Positions 41,739 to 52,458 of a stretch of DNA of 64,000 nucleotides are shown here, one piece after another. The first letter of the stretch is position 1. Each line of letters begins with the position of its first letter. The DNA comes from Zancudomyces culisetae (Eukaryota > Kickxellomycota > Harpellomycetes > Harpellales > Legeriomycetaceae), in assembly GCA_001969505.1 (NCBI GenBank), contig LSSK01000009.1, forward strand, positions 1 to 64,000, given 5' to 3'. The translations under genes and the position numbers were made by a program. Below the pieces are notes generated by a model, which made no database searches, was not told where the DNA came from, and worked only from the letters and a program-made list of their open reading frames with translations.

Positions 41739-44700
41739 ATGAGTCAGGATGTGTTTGTAAAAAAAAACAAACTGAGCACACAGGAGCGAAAAAAGACCAA
41801 AACCGCAACGATTTATGAAGAGGCGGGAGGCGGGATAGGCGTGGCATCAAATGTTAGCACATTGTATGGTGGTATGGGAAAGGGAAGTGTGGCCCGGGGG
41901 TATTATGAATTTGTAGAGTTGGAAAAGGATACTATTGTGCGGGAAATAGTGCGATTGTATGTTGAGTGCGAGGAAAAACTACAGCATGAAACTAGCGGAA
42001 TACAAGTAGACTCCCAACAGAATTATGCGGCTGGTTCGGATGATAAATATCTACGAAACTTGACAGAACTAATTATGGGAGTAACCAGGATAGATGATGG
42101 GAGTGTAATATTGGATGGAGCATTTGAGGCACTGGAAAAGATATTTGAAATGTATTTAGATGAGCGACAACAACAAATAAAGCAAGAGCAAGGGCAAGAA
42201 CAAGAAAAACAAAAAGAACAAGGGCAGGAGCAGGAGCAGGGGCAACGAAACGAAAGCAGAAAAGAAAAAGTTGGCGATCTGAAAAATACTAATGGAGATG
42301 TTTCAGGGGGAGAGGCTAACTTTGATCATATCACTGGCAATGATAAAAAATTGATGGTATCGAATTTGTGGAGAGAAAAAATGTCTAGGAGGGTATGTAG
42401 GCTGAAGAGGCTTTTTGATGCTAATCGACAAAGAAGCTGGATAAAAGCAGCGGAATTGATAAAGAAAATAATGTATAAGGCAACGGCTATATCGATACCA
42501 GCCAATAGAAGAGAGTCTGCGGACGGATACGAAAGAAAGTATTCACAGCGTGTTGTTCTGGAAGAAATCCGAGTGGTAGATGGGGAGCAATTGGATTGGA
42601 GCAAAGAAAATGAAGTATCAGATGTTTCTGATGATGGTATTACCATGAATGTAGATGTAAATCTAGATGTAGATAAAGATGTAAATGTGAATATGAATAT
42701 GAATATGAGTATGGATGTCAATAACGACGTAGGTGTAACTACAAATGATGAGAAAAAACACATTAGAGAGAAAGAATTTAGAGTAGATCAAGTAGCAAAA
42801 GGGATGGTAATGAGAGAACGAGAGAGCCGAGAAATAGTGAGACACATTTGGCACGAGTTGATAGCAGCAGTTGAAAAGGATGTAGAAGCAACGGGAATGA
42901 GGTTGTTAGGGCAGGAGAAGAATAGAAAAATGATGGAAAAGGATAGAGGAAGGAGAAAGAGATATTCGATAAGGGATAGGTATTATAGAGTGATGTTTGA
43001 AAAAGCAATGGAGATAATAGCATATTTCAAGGGGAAAGTAGCAGAGGGAAGCAAAGGGTATTCGATACCGGCATTTTCGTTGGCAGAGGAGTTGGATCCA
43101 GGAAGAGAGATAGCAGAAAGCGGAATCTTGCCATACGAGATGCAGCAGATGGTGGATACAAGTATAGCACGAAAGATCCGAATGAGAAAAATAGCATTTC
43201 CACCGGATAGTACGTGGCCAATGGTATCGCATGCTAGTCGAACACATGCAGAAAAGCATATATATGACCATACAGGATATGCCAGTTTGCGAGATACATT
43301 ACCAAAGAGAGAATTGGAAAAGGGAACATCGGCAGATAGTTATTTGGCGGGGTTGCTATACCAACAAGCAGCTATTGACGATGTGTATAGAACTATGCGA
43401 GATCATAGAATGATGAAAAGACGTACTGAGCGGGAAGCAGACAGAAGAAGTTATAGAGTGGTTCAGTTACAACGGGAGGCGATTGTTGGAGGTAGTATTA
43501 CAACTAGCAATAGCAATAGCAATAGCAATAACAATAGTGGTGGTAGTAGTGGTAGTGGTAGTGGAGGGGTAGCGGTGGCAATGGGAGTGGATAGACTTAG
43601 GGGTGATGTAAATGTGAATATGAATGTGAACTTGGCAAACTATAACCAGAATATTGGACAACAAAAAGAAGGAGGAGAAGGAGAGAAAGGAGGAGGAGAG
43701 GAAAGAGTTAGTCTGTTACAACAGATGGAACAAGCAGAAGATGGAAGACTTGTTTTAGATGTGTTGGTCAATAGCATTAAACTAACGGTTTCTAGATCAC
43801 AAACAAGTGAACCGGGTGAAGAAGAGGTAGATATAGAAGGGGAAAATGAGATTCGAGAAAATGTAAAAGGGATGGCAAGGTTGAGTAGCATAAAAGCGAG
43901 AATTCCTGAGCGAATGGAAAAGCAGTGGGAGGCGTTTAATAAGCTTTCAGATCAATTGTACTATTTTGTGCAAGCGGATGTGATACAATATGAGGATGTA
44001 CACAAAAGGTTATACCAACTAGTGGTGCCAAAGGCAGGCAAATATGGGGCAGGGCCCAAATTGGCTAAGGATAATGCACTGATATGGTTTTTGCTACAGC
44101 TTTTCCACATTGAAAAAGTGGGCAATGGGATAATTAAACATGATTTTGAGACACGCGAAAATTTGTTTGCACAATTTGTGGAAATGTATAATGAAACACA
44201 GATATATTCCAGAAAAAAGGGGTTTTATTTGCGCGACTTGTCGTTGCAAGGGATAATGAATCATCAACAAGCAAACATCCAAGATTTACAAGGAATAAAG
44301 TATCGACATCCAAAAGTTAAAAGTGCAATGGAATTGGTACAGCTTGCCTATTTACTGCAAACAGAATTTGGTCAGCGATGGAAAGAAGATTTGACGCAAG
44401 ATGTTCAAACCATGTTTTGTGACCAAAATATCCAAGGCATAATTGAAATTGCAGTAGTGAGTTTGGCGCGACAGTATATAGTTCCCAATACAATGTATGG
44501 GTATTTGGTACCAGTCAAAAAGCAAGTAGGATATTTACAGAACCATACTACTCGATTCTTAAAAGGTGGAATAATTAATTACCGAGTATTGGATATGGTA
44601 GGAATTGGGGCAAAGCTTCGGTTGTTACAGTTGATATATAAAATGATGTTGGATCATGAACAAGGTCCACAGTTTATGTTTGAGCAGAAAGCCGATGACA

Positions 44701-47700
44701 GTTCTGGTTCTGGTTTTGGTTCTGGTTCGAATGAAGAAGTTATTAATTGTGTATCACCATATGTGATGGATGTAGTATACAAGTTGTTGTATAGTGCACC
44801 TTATACTAACGAATTGATGATGAAAGAAGTACTGGAAAAGTTACGGAGATGTGATAAGGCCATGGCAATGGGAAATGCGCTATTTTCAGATGCAACGGTT
44901 CGTTGGTTATTTACTATTTACCAATTGATGAATTGTCGACTGTTGCGATTCTTCAAGTACTATGCTCATGCTGACCACTTGGTACATCATTTGCGTCACT
45001 CTTTGGTTTTTACACGCCATCCTCAGTTGTATACAACTTTGGAGTGTTTTGCATTGTGTTTGGTCAAGCTACAGCATAATAAAGGGTTTTTGGCAGCATT
45101 GGTTAATCCAGATTATCATGGGATTCCTCTTACAATGGTTCCACAAATGAAAACATCTACGCTTGTTGATACAGATCTTGTAAAAAACACAGATATCGGT
45201 ACTAATATTGATACTACTACTACTACTACTACAGGTACAGGTATAAATACAGGTACAGGTATAGGGACAGGGACAGGGATAGGGATAGGTGTAGGGGTAG
45301 GTATAGGGGCAGTTGCAGGTACAAATACAAATACAAATATAAATACAGCAACATTCCCAACAATGGAAAAAACAATAGCTCCCAATGGTTCACAACCCAT
45401 CGTTAACTGGAAACCAAAACAATCATGGTTTCGATGTACGTTATTATCACGCAATGCCGTCATGGTAATTTCACGAATCATGTTGATTAGAGGACTGGGT
45501 GACGTTGCCGAAATCAAACTTTCGGATTGTATTGAAAGCCTTTCAGAAAAGATACCACGATGGTGCGAACGTGTCTTGCAGTACATGGCACCGCAAGTGC
45601 GTGACTATTTTTTGAGTCGGCCAGAGTACTTGATGACTTGTCCAGTCCATAGCCATATTATTGAGATTTTGCAGGATAAAGATGTATATGCCAAACTGGT
45701 AGATTCCAATGACAGTATTCCTGATGACCTGGTTGTTCAAAAACTAGTTGATTATTATAATGAAACTGTTGATAAACCTAAATTGTTTTTATGTTTGATT
45801 TGGTATTTGGAAATCAAACGATTAGAACAAGAAGAACAAGAAGAACAAGAACAAGAACAAAAACAAGATACTGAAAATGTCAATATAAAACCAAAAAAAT
45901 CTAGAATAGGCTTTATTTCTTTGGTAAGAAAAGTCTTATTGAATTTTAAACTTTCATTAAAAGCTGAGAGAGCATCAACAATTATGGATTATATTACTGT
46001 ATATATTGATATTGGATACCAAGATGATCAACAATTTGTTTCAAACGAAAATAACAGTAATGGCAACATTGACAACAACATTAGCAACAACAACAACAAC
46101 AACAATGATGATGATAAAGAAAATAAAAAATTGGATATGGAAAAACGCATGAAACTGGCTAAATTGCTTTTAGGCAAGTTTATTTGGGAATACACATTTT
46201 TACACAACGAACATGTACTCTACGCATTAACCAGAGGAGAATATGATCTCCATGACTCCAAGACACGAGCGGCACTGGTGAGATTCCTGTTAATAGAATC
46301 ACCTCACTTTCAAGAACGTCTTAAGTACTGGACTGAATTGGATTTCCCAGGTCGGTATTGGACCACTGATGATTACTATGCCAAACAATTTGCGTACCTT
46401 ACTAAATTTCCCGAATTTTTTGAGTATGAAGGGTATCTAGTTAATAACTCTCAAAAAACTTTTTCATCTACTTCTACTGATACTTCCACTTCTACTTCTA
46501 CTCCCGAAAATGATTATGAATTACTTCCACCTATTAGACATCCGATCCTTCCTGTCTACTATGAAAATAACATGGTACGTCTAGTGCCTGTACTGGATTA
46601 TAGTATCGATAGACTAATTGAAGCTGGAAGAACACAACTATTGATAGATCTGATGGATCACTTATCCAAACTATTTAGGCTGGACCAAGTTCCCCTAACT
46701 TCATTATACCATAAATTGTATGTGTATTTTGGTGCGCCTTGCCTATTTAACATTGATTTACTACGCAGTTTGGCTCTTAGTTATTTGGATCTTACCCAAC
46801 AACAATTTTCGCGTGAGTTTGAAGGCTTTTTGAACCGTTTTATGCGACCAGCATCGTCATATTCATATCTGAAATATTATGGTTTAAATTTTAATCAACA
46901 ACAACAACAACATCAACAACATCAACAAAAAAGTGTGGCTGATGGTCATAGTTATAATATGGAATTTATTGATTCTAATGAGCAACTAGTTAACCAACAA
47001 AATTACCCTTCTTCTAATTTCACATTTACTTCATCATCATCAGGTCAGGTTAATGGTGATAGTATTGGTGATGAAAAAACCATGTTTGATTACAACACGC
47101 ATATTACTGATCGATATATTTTGTTACTGGTTAATCGACTGGCCCTAATTTTAACCACTGAAATCGATCCCGATAGTAATCGTACGGGACTACCAGAAGT
47201 TCATTACCGAGAGATTCCCAATCCTGTATTGTTGGCACTCACTGAAGCTGCTGTAGAAGTATTAATGTGGTGGTGTGTTACTAGATCATTTATTGCAAAT
47301 AATAATAATAATAATAACAGTGGTAATGGTAATGGGTATTTCATTCCTGAACAACCTAAACTTGCTTCTACTACAAAGAGATTTTATGAACAATTGAAAA
47401 CACAACAGGAAAAGAGTCAACAACAACAACAACAACAAAATACTGTTGATGGTGATAAGAGTGGTGATAGTAGTAACAAGAGAATTTTTATTAAAATTTC
47501 TACTTCAAAAGTTGAAAATTCTAAAGTACGTAATGAAATTATAGAATGGAAGTCGCAAGTTGGTAACCAAGCCAAACAATGGGAGTTTACTAGAAAATGG
47601 TTACGAATGGTTATGGAAATTTCACTATTTTCTTATCCTACAACAAAATCAACAACAACAACAAAATCAACAACAACAAAATCAACAACAAAAATGAGCC

Positions 47701-49052
47701 AATCTGATCTCGTAAAATCTAGAATCAATCCCAATTTCTACCAACAAATCGTATCTCCACCATCACCATCTACTTCAAAACCAACATCAACATCAACATC
47801 AACATCAACACCTACATCTACCAAGACACAACCAACGCTAATGCCAGTGGCTTATCTTCATGCCACTGGATTGTTTTCAAACTTTATTCCAACTGAATTA
47901 ATGGCTGCTCATGTTATAAAGTACATGGCCAACATTCTAATTGTTCAGCAAGAAAATAGCAGCAATGCACCTTCTTATTATCAAGCCAACCCAGAATTAT
48001 GGAATATTGATCAAGTCTATGGTTTCTTTGACAAGACTAAATCCAATGTATCGATCTTCTCTCTCCATTCTAAATATTATGAACATTGCTACAAGACCAC
48101 TACCAATCATTCCAAACAAAATAATAGTAGTAATAATAGTAATAATAATGGTAATAGTAATGGTAATAATAATAATAGTAGTGGTAGTGATATTGGTGAT
48201 GATGTTATACCAGAATCATGTATTCCAAACTCCTACCTTACTTTATTACATTCTGTTCTGCATTATGGTGGTGTTGGCAATATAAAACTACTGATTGCTA
48301 CTATTGAGCAGCTATGTGATCCTTCAACCAATTTATTGGATTTGTTGCAACCTGATTGGTTCCCAAAATTCGACAACCAGTATCAACAACAACAACATCA
48401 ACAACATCAAGAAAAGGAAAAAGAAGCGTCAAATACCATCAATAATACTGACAAATCAATTCGTGTTCAACTAGAAACGTATTCCCAACTACTTTATCTG
48501 GTTGGAATTATCTGTCCCATCCTTTATCGGTTTTCCAATTATCCAAAGTTACTTTGTCGAGTGATTAAATGTCTTTTCAAATTATTCGTCAAAATTTCAA
48601 ACAAAAATTCTTCTACCACATCAACTACCACCACCAGCTGTGCTACTGATTTTAACATTAACATTAACGCTAACACTAATATTGATAATGATAATGATAA
48701 TGGTAATGGTAATGGTAATCCAGAACAAGGTCAAGGTCAAGGTGAGAGTGAGGGTGGTTGTCAGAATGAACAACATATTGATACTCACATCTTTATCGAT
48801 TTATTAATCGACTTTTTCCATTTTACTCGTGAAAAATTCCCGATTAGTCAACGTCCTCTTTACTCGAATAACTTTGATACCTACTTTAACTCTGACTCTG
48901 GCTCTGACTCTAACTCTAACTCTGACTCTGGTTCAGACTTGGAATCGGATTTAGCTTGTACTTTGAATTTTTGGACTACTGATATCAAACATTTGGTAGA
49001 TTCTGTAGCTTGTCCAAAACTTAAATTACGATTATTACTCTTGGTTTTGTAA
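41739..49052 (+). CDS. MED23: Mediator complex subunit 23, repeat-expanded
   Basis: MED23 is a Mediator tail subunit receiving activator signals; animals and plants have it and budding yeast does not. This intronless frame encodes 2437 aa, compared with about 1370 in human. Family segments appear in order: NALIWFLLQLFHIEKVGNG, KPKLFLCLIWYLEI, then YYAKQFAYLTKFPEFFEYEG followed by HPILPVYYENNMVRLVPVLD and LLIDLMDHLSKLFRLDQVPL with TSLYHKLYVYFG. These match the human stretch containing 'YHKKYPEKLYFEG', 'LPIYFGNVCLRFLPVFD' and 'LLDHLGGLYKFHDRPVTYLY'. Later, EIPNPVLLALTEAAVEVLMW, TLLHSVLHYGGVGNIKLLIA, LLYLVGIICPILYRF and the final PKLKLRLLLLVL also align with the human protein. The extra length is an N-terminal region and inserts rich in Asn, Gln, Ser-Thr, Gly-Thr/Ile and Asp-Val/Asn-Met repeats. 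Confidence 0.87.
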   Translation: MSQDVFVKKNKLSTQERKKTKTATIYEEAGGGIGVASNVSTLYGGMGKGSVARGYYEFVELEKDTIVREIVRLYVECEEKLQHETSGIQVDSQQNYAAGSDDKYLRNLTELIMGVTRIDDGSVILDGAFEALEKIFEMYLDERQQQIKQEQGQEQEKQKEQGQEQEQGQRNESRKEKVGDLKNTNGDVSGGEANFDHITGNDKKLMVSNLWREKMSRRVCRLKRLFDANRQRSWIKAAELIKKIMYKATAISIPANRRESADGYERKYSQRVVLEEIRVVDGEQLDWSKENEVSDVSDDGITMNVDVNLDVDKDVNVNMNMNMSMDVNNDVGVTTNDEKKHIREKEFRVDQVAKGMVMRERESREIVRHIWHELIAAVEKDVEATGMRLLGQEKNRKMMEKDRGRRKRYSIRDRYYRVMFEKAMEIIAYFKGKVAEGSKGYSIPAFSLAEELDPGREIAESGILPYEMQQMVDTSIARKIRMRKIAFPPDSTWPMVSHASRTHAEKHIYDHTGYASLRDTLPKRELEKGTSADSYLAGLLYQQAAIDDVYRTMRDHRMMKRRTEREADRRSYRVVQLQREAIVGGSITTSNSNSNSNNNSGGSSGSGSGGVAVAMGVDRLRGDVNVNMNVNLANYNQNIGQQKEGGEGEKGGGEERVSLLQQMEQAEDGRLVLDVLVNSIKLTVSRSQTSEPGEEEVDIEGENEIRENVKGMARLSSIKARIPERMEKQWEAFNKLSDQLYYFVQADVIQYEDVHKRLYQLVVPKAGKYGAGPKLAKDNALIWFLLQLFHIEKVGNGIIKHDFETRENLFAQFVEMYNETQIYSRKKGFYLRDLSLQGIMNHQQANIQDLQGIKYRHPKVKSAMELVQLAYLLQTEFGQRWKEDLTQDVQTMFCDQNIQGIIEIAVVSLARQYIVPNTMYGYLVPVKKQVGYLQNHTTRFLKGGIINYRVLDMVGIGAKLRLLQLIYKMMLDHEQGPQFMFEQKADDSSGSGFGSGSNEEVINCVSPYVMDVVYKLLYSAPYTNELMMKEVLEKLRRCDKAMAMGNALFSDATVRWLFTIYQLMNCRLLRFFKYYAHADHLVHHLRHSLVFTRHPQLYTTLECFALCLVKLQHNKGFLAALVNPDYHGIPLTMVPQMKTSTLVDTDLVKNTDIGTNIDTTTTTTTGTGINTGTGIGTGTGIGIGVGVGIGAVAGTNTNTNINTATFPTMEKTIAPNGSQPIVNWKPKQSWFRCTLLSRNAVMVISRIMLIRGLGDVAEIKLSDCIESLSEKIPRWCERVLQYMAPQVRDYFLSRPEYLMTCPVHSHIIEILQDKDVYAKLVDSNDSIPDDLVVQKLVDYYNETVDKPKLFLCLIWYLEIKRLEQEEQEEQEQEQKQDTENVNIKPKKSRIGFISLVRKVLLNFKLSLKAERASTIMDYITVYIDIGYQDDQQFVSNENNSNGNIDNNISNNNNNNNDDDKENKKLDMEKRMKLAKLLLGKFIWEYTFLHNEHVLYALTRGEYDLHDSKTRAALVRFLLIESPHFQERLKYWTELDFPGRYWTTDDYYAKQFAYLTKFPEFFEYEGYLVNNSQKTFSSTSTDTSTSTSTPENDYELLPPIRHPILPVYYENNMVRLVPVLDYSIDRLIEAGRTQLLIDLMDHLSKLFRLDQVPLTSLYHKLYVYFGAPCLFNIDLLRSLALSYLDLTQQQFSREFEGFLNRFMRPASSYSYLKYYGLNFNQQQQQHQQHQQKSVADGHSYNMEFIDSNEQLVNQQNYPSSNFTFTSSSSGQVNGDSIGDEKTMFDYNTHITDRYILLLVNRLALILTTEIDPDSNRTGLPEVHYREIPNPVLLALTEAAVEVLMWWCVTRSFIANNNNNNNSGNGNGYFIPEQPKLASTTKRFYEQLKTQQEKSQQQQQQQNTVDGDKSGDSSNKRIFIKISTSKVENSKVRNEIIEWKSQVGNQAKQWEFTRKWLRMVMEISLFSYPTTKSTTTTKSTTTKSTTKMSQSDLVKSRINPNFYQQIVSPPSPSTSKPTSTSTSTSTPTSTKTQPTLMPVAYLHATGLFSNFIPTELMAAHVIKYMANILIVQQENSSNAPSYYQANPELWNIDQVYGFFDKTKSNVSIFSLHSKYYEHCYKTTTNHSKQNNSSNNSNNNGNSNGNNNNSSGSDIGDDVIPESCIPNSYLTLLHSVLHYGGVGNIKLLIATIEQLCDPSTNLLDLLQPDWFPKFDNQYQQQQHQQHQEKEKEASNTINNTDKSIRVQLETYSQLLYLVGIICPILYRFSNYPKLLCRVIKCLFKLFVKISNKNSSTTSTTTTSCATDFNININANTNIDNDNDNGNGNGNPEQGQGQGESEGGCQNEQHIDTHIFIDLLIDFFHFTREKFPISQRPLYSNNFDTYFNSDSGSDSNSNSDSGSDLESDLACTLNFWTTDIKHLVDSVACPKLKLRLLLLVL
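45218..45350 (+). repeat. Hexanucleotide repeat encoding Gly-Thr / Gly-Ile / Gly-Val in MED23
   Basis: GGTACA, GGGACA, GGGATA and GGTGTA units encode alternating Gly-Thr, Gly-Ile and Gly-Val, preceded by an ACT (Thr) run and followed by an Asn-Thr array. It lies between conserved helical blocks of MED23 and is presumably a flexible loop. Confidence 0.88.
47638..47830 (+). repeat. Thr/Ser-rich low-complexity tract (ACA- and ACATCA-type repeats) in MED23
   Basis: ACAACAACAAAATCA-type units encode Thr-Lys-Ser repeats. After a short unique spacer, ACATCA units encode Ser-Thr repeats. The reading frame is maintained throughout. Confidence 0.85.
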
Positions 49053-49170
49053 ATTATGATAAAAGTCCTTTGTTCTTTGCCTTTTCTTTTTTCTTTTTTC
49101 TTTTGTTTTATGTTTTATGTTTTACGTTTTATGTTTTATTTAATTATATATTTTTTTCTAATAATTTTTC

Positions 49171-51992
49171 TTAAACAGTGTTCCAAGATTGTGCTACTAT
49201 ATTACTAACACTACCAACTTTATGGCTGTTTTTTTCTACTCTTTCTACTTGTACTTGTGCTTGTAAGATTCCTCCTTGTCCATATGATGGTGTGGAAACA
49301 CAATTTTTCCAATTGACATACAAACTTGGTAATTCCAATACCTCAACCATTATTTTTCTATTTTTTATTAGTATTTGTATTTGACAAATGAATATTAACA
49401 TTTATGGTTTATGGTTTATATACTTACCTCACAAACTGATAATCAAAATATTTTGATCCATCAAATAGACCAAATAACACTTCGTATTCACCATTTGTCG
49501 CTTTACTCTTGTCTGCATCAACTCTTACTTTTGGTATACAGATCTTTATATAACTTGGGTTTTTAACCTGATCACTACTACTACTATTACCACTACCATA
49601 ATCGTCATCTTCTCTTGATAAAATTGTGGTATTGTCACCTTGTCTTTTGGATTGTATTTGTATCCATTTTATAATCCCATACTTTGTTTTTCCCTGATTA
49701 ATAATCTCTGTCTTGAACTTCTCAATTACCAAGAGGTCCATAGGAACAGGTGATACCTGAATAAATGGATGTTGTATTTGTGTTTGCTGTCTCTGTTGTT
49801 GTTGTTGTTGTTGCTGGTACCGTGATTGTGGAAATCTTGGGTTGCTATATACATTTTGGTGACCATCATTTTTTATAGATATGTACGAAATTATTGGTAC
49901 TTGAGTAATCGAATTTTGGTATATATTATTGATTTTGGATATATATTTATCTATTTCCGCCACCATACTCTGTGTTGTCGCCACAGTTTCAGGATTCACA
50001 TTACTATACTCAAGCTGCTCATATACTGGTGAAAATACCAATTGGTTACTTTCCATATTACCTGCATTGTAGTGGTCAATTGGTATTATCAATACATGTC
50101 CACTTTGCAATCCGCTGTTAGTACCGCTGCTAGCAACACCACTATCATTTAGCCTCTGTGGTTGCAGTGGAATCCCACCTTTTGCTGCTGCTATGTACAC
50201 CTGTTGTCCAATATCTATAATCAATTGTTTCTCCAAGTTTGGATTAGATAAACAGAACCAACACCACCTCATCGAATCACCACCACTCATTTGTTGTTGT
50301 TGTTGTTGTTGAGTTAGTCTGTTTGTTTTCAGTGGACAATCGTGAATGAAATGTGCTGCTCTAGCTTTACATATCTTACACACATAATTGTTCCCTGGTC
50401 TCCTAATGAACCCTTCATTACTTTCCCCATTAACACTATCGCCATCTTGTAGTTTCATCCGTTTGACTCTACCACTATCGATATCATCATTAATACCAAA
50501 ATCATTGTTATTACTTCCAATACCAGCTGCAGTTCCATTAAAGTTGGGATCAGTGTGTACAATCGATTCAGATGTCATCTCCTCCTTACTAAATGGACAA
50601 CTAGTAATGGTAGTTGGAACTGGTGGTGCCTCACACTCCCCACTCTGTACCTTGGTTGCTGGTCTTATATGCACTGCATAATACCATTTCTGGTACTTTA
50701 TCCCTTCCCTCAAGTTGCCTTTGTCTCCAACATCCTGTATATTACCCATATCTTTTATCAGTTTTTCTTTGAGATTCCCATAATAGCCTCCCAATCCAAT
50801 AAATCTAGTGTATTCCTCAATACCACCCCCAATTCTGTTATTTCCATCTCGTACATTTCCTTGATGTTTATTCCCACGACCATAGCCTTCAGTATGACGA
50901 TTGCCACTTAAATTACTACAATAAAACGGCTCTCGTTCATAAAATTCTTCTCGTTGCGTTGAAAATACGTATTGCGGCCTTGTATTCCCTATCAATTCCG
51001 CAAGCAATCCACTAGTTCCAACATTCTCCTTGCCATTCGAATTGTAATTAATAATTCTGTTGTCAATGTCTCTAGGCCATTGATACGTCACCAATACATC
51101 CAGTCTTGGTGAATTTTCAGTAACATTGTCTCCAACTTGTGTTGGCATTCCTTCCTCTTGCTGATTGCTATTACTGACTATCTCTAGTTGTTTACCAAGT
51201 TGTTGCTCAATGCTTACAATGTCGTTTTTATCGAAAAAACAGTGTTCACTTTTCCCATGGTCTTCAATTCCCTATTTCATGCATACGGTCCAAGCTTTAT
51301 TAGTTGACTCATATTACTTATCTACCTACTCTCAATAACCTCTTTAACACGATTATATATTCACAACAAAGAAAAAAAAAATTCCAGGGATTTACCTCGA
51401 TTCTTTCAATTCCCCCAAGAATACCTATTCTGATCCCTGTTTCGCTCTGGAAAACCCCGCCATTTGTATTACTCTCTCCAAAATAACAAAATAAATTATC
51501 GCAAAGTTGTACAAATGATTTATGTTCTTTTTTCGCATTCTCGAGTTTACCCGATATGCTCTCTGGAAGCTCGCAATTACAGTCATACCCACATCCACAA
51601 GAATTTCCGCATTTTTGCTGATCACCAGCATCATTTCCACCATCGACTTTCTTATTGCAAGTATTGCAAGCAAACACTATCGTTTGCACTGGAACTTTGA
51701 TTTCTCCTCCCAACAATCGTTCTAGCTCTTTTGCATCACCTGTACCAGCAGTATTGTTGTCGATTTCATCCTGTGTATGCGAACCAGCACAATTGCAAAA
51801 AAACTTGCCTGCCACCAAGATTAGTTCTATGATACCACCCGCCTTTTGATTGAGTCTGCAAAGTCTACTAAAAAAGCCGCTGTACCCACCGCAAACCGAC
51901 CCGGTTACTATTCTGTTTTTGGCAATGTAGTGGATTAATGTGAGTAATATGCTTTTACTATGTCTTTTTCTTTTTCTTTTTCTGAAAGGCAT
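49171..51992 (-). CDS. DRN1: CWF19-like protein 1 / Drn1 (lariat-debranching-associated), three exons
   Basis: Drn1/CWF19L1 proteins associate with spliceosomes and assist Dbr1 in intron-lariat turnover. Exons are 51992-51396, 51271-49428 and 49357-49171, all in frame, 875 aa. The N-terminal domain has VTGSVCGGYSGFFSRL, IELILVAGKFF and KVPVQTIVFACN, the counterpart of 'CGDVEGKFDILFNRV...LLLCVGNFFG...APIQTYVLGAN'. Next come RLDVLVTYQWPRDI, RPQYVFSTQREEFYEREPF and YTRFIGLGGYYGN. After a zinc knuckle (CKICKARAAHFIHDCP), the CwfJ domain has CWFCLSNPNLEKQLIIDIG, GHVLIIPIDHYN and HPFIQVSPVPMDLL. The last exon supplies the terminal CwfJ segment (FDYQFVRKIMVEVLELPS and VNWKNC). An unusual Cys-rich insert (CGNSCGCGYDCNCE) sits in the first domain. 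The stop lies 118 bp from that of MED23. Confidence 0.9.
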
Positions 51993-52458
51993 GCCTGTTC
52001 AGACGGCTTTATGACAAAGCTTTGATTATTTTTAACAAAAAAAAAAAGTGCGGTAAGAGTATAAGGTAGTATCTTTTAGTGCAGAGTAAGCGGGTAATTT
52101 TAACTTACATTTTACTTGTGTTATTCATTCTTGCTATTTATTATTTTTGAGGTTCAACTTGAAAGTTGATTATTATTTTTTTATTGTGTTTTTCGATTCT
52201 ATATGATGCTGGAAATAGAAAATAGCTCAAAATTGCAATAAAGGAAGTTTCTACAATTAGTTATCCAATTAATAATTAGGAAAATAGCACTAATTAATAT
52301 AAAGGAAATTAAATGGTAAATAAATAGCAAGCAGAGTTGCTGTCTTTTACTAAAACAAAATAAAAATATATAAGCTCTCACAAATTTCCGGTATATAAAA
52401 GCACATTATAGTTACGAAAGTACTAACAAGCTTCCATAGAGATCTACCCAAGCATAAA
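51993..52458. other. Bidirectional promoter region (DRN1-like / PIG-T)
   Basis: A 466-bp AT-rich divergent spacer with a TATATAAA box at 52392-52399 facing PIG-T. I see no gene. Confidence 0.55.
52392..52399 (+). promoter_or_regulatory. TATA box candidate for the PIG-T gene
   Basis: TATATAAA lies about 60 nt upstream of the ATG at 52459. Confidence 0.5.

Noticed and set aside
51897-51992. A 46-nt intron near the 5' end of the Drn1-like gene (GTAAAA...AACAG)
   Set aside because: Removing it breaks the frame into the VTGSVCGG segment; the unspliced frame is continuous.
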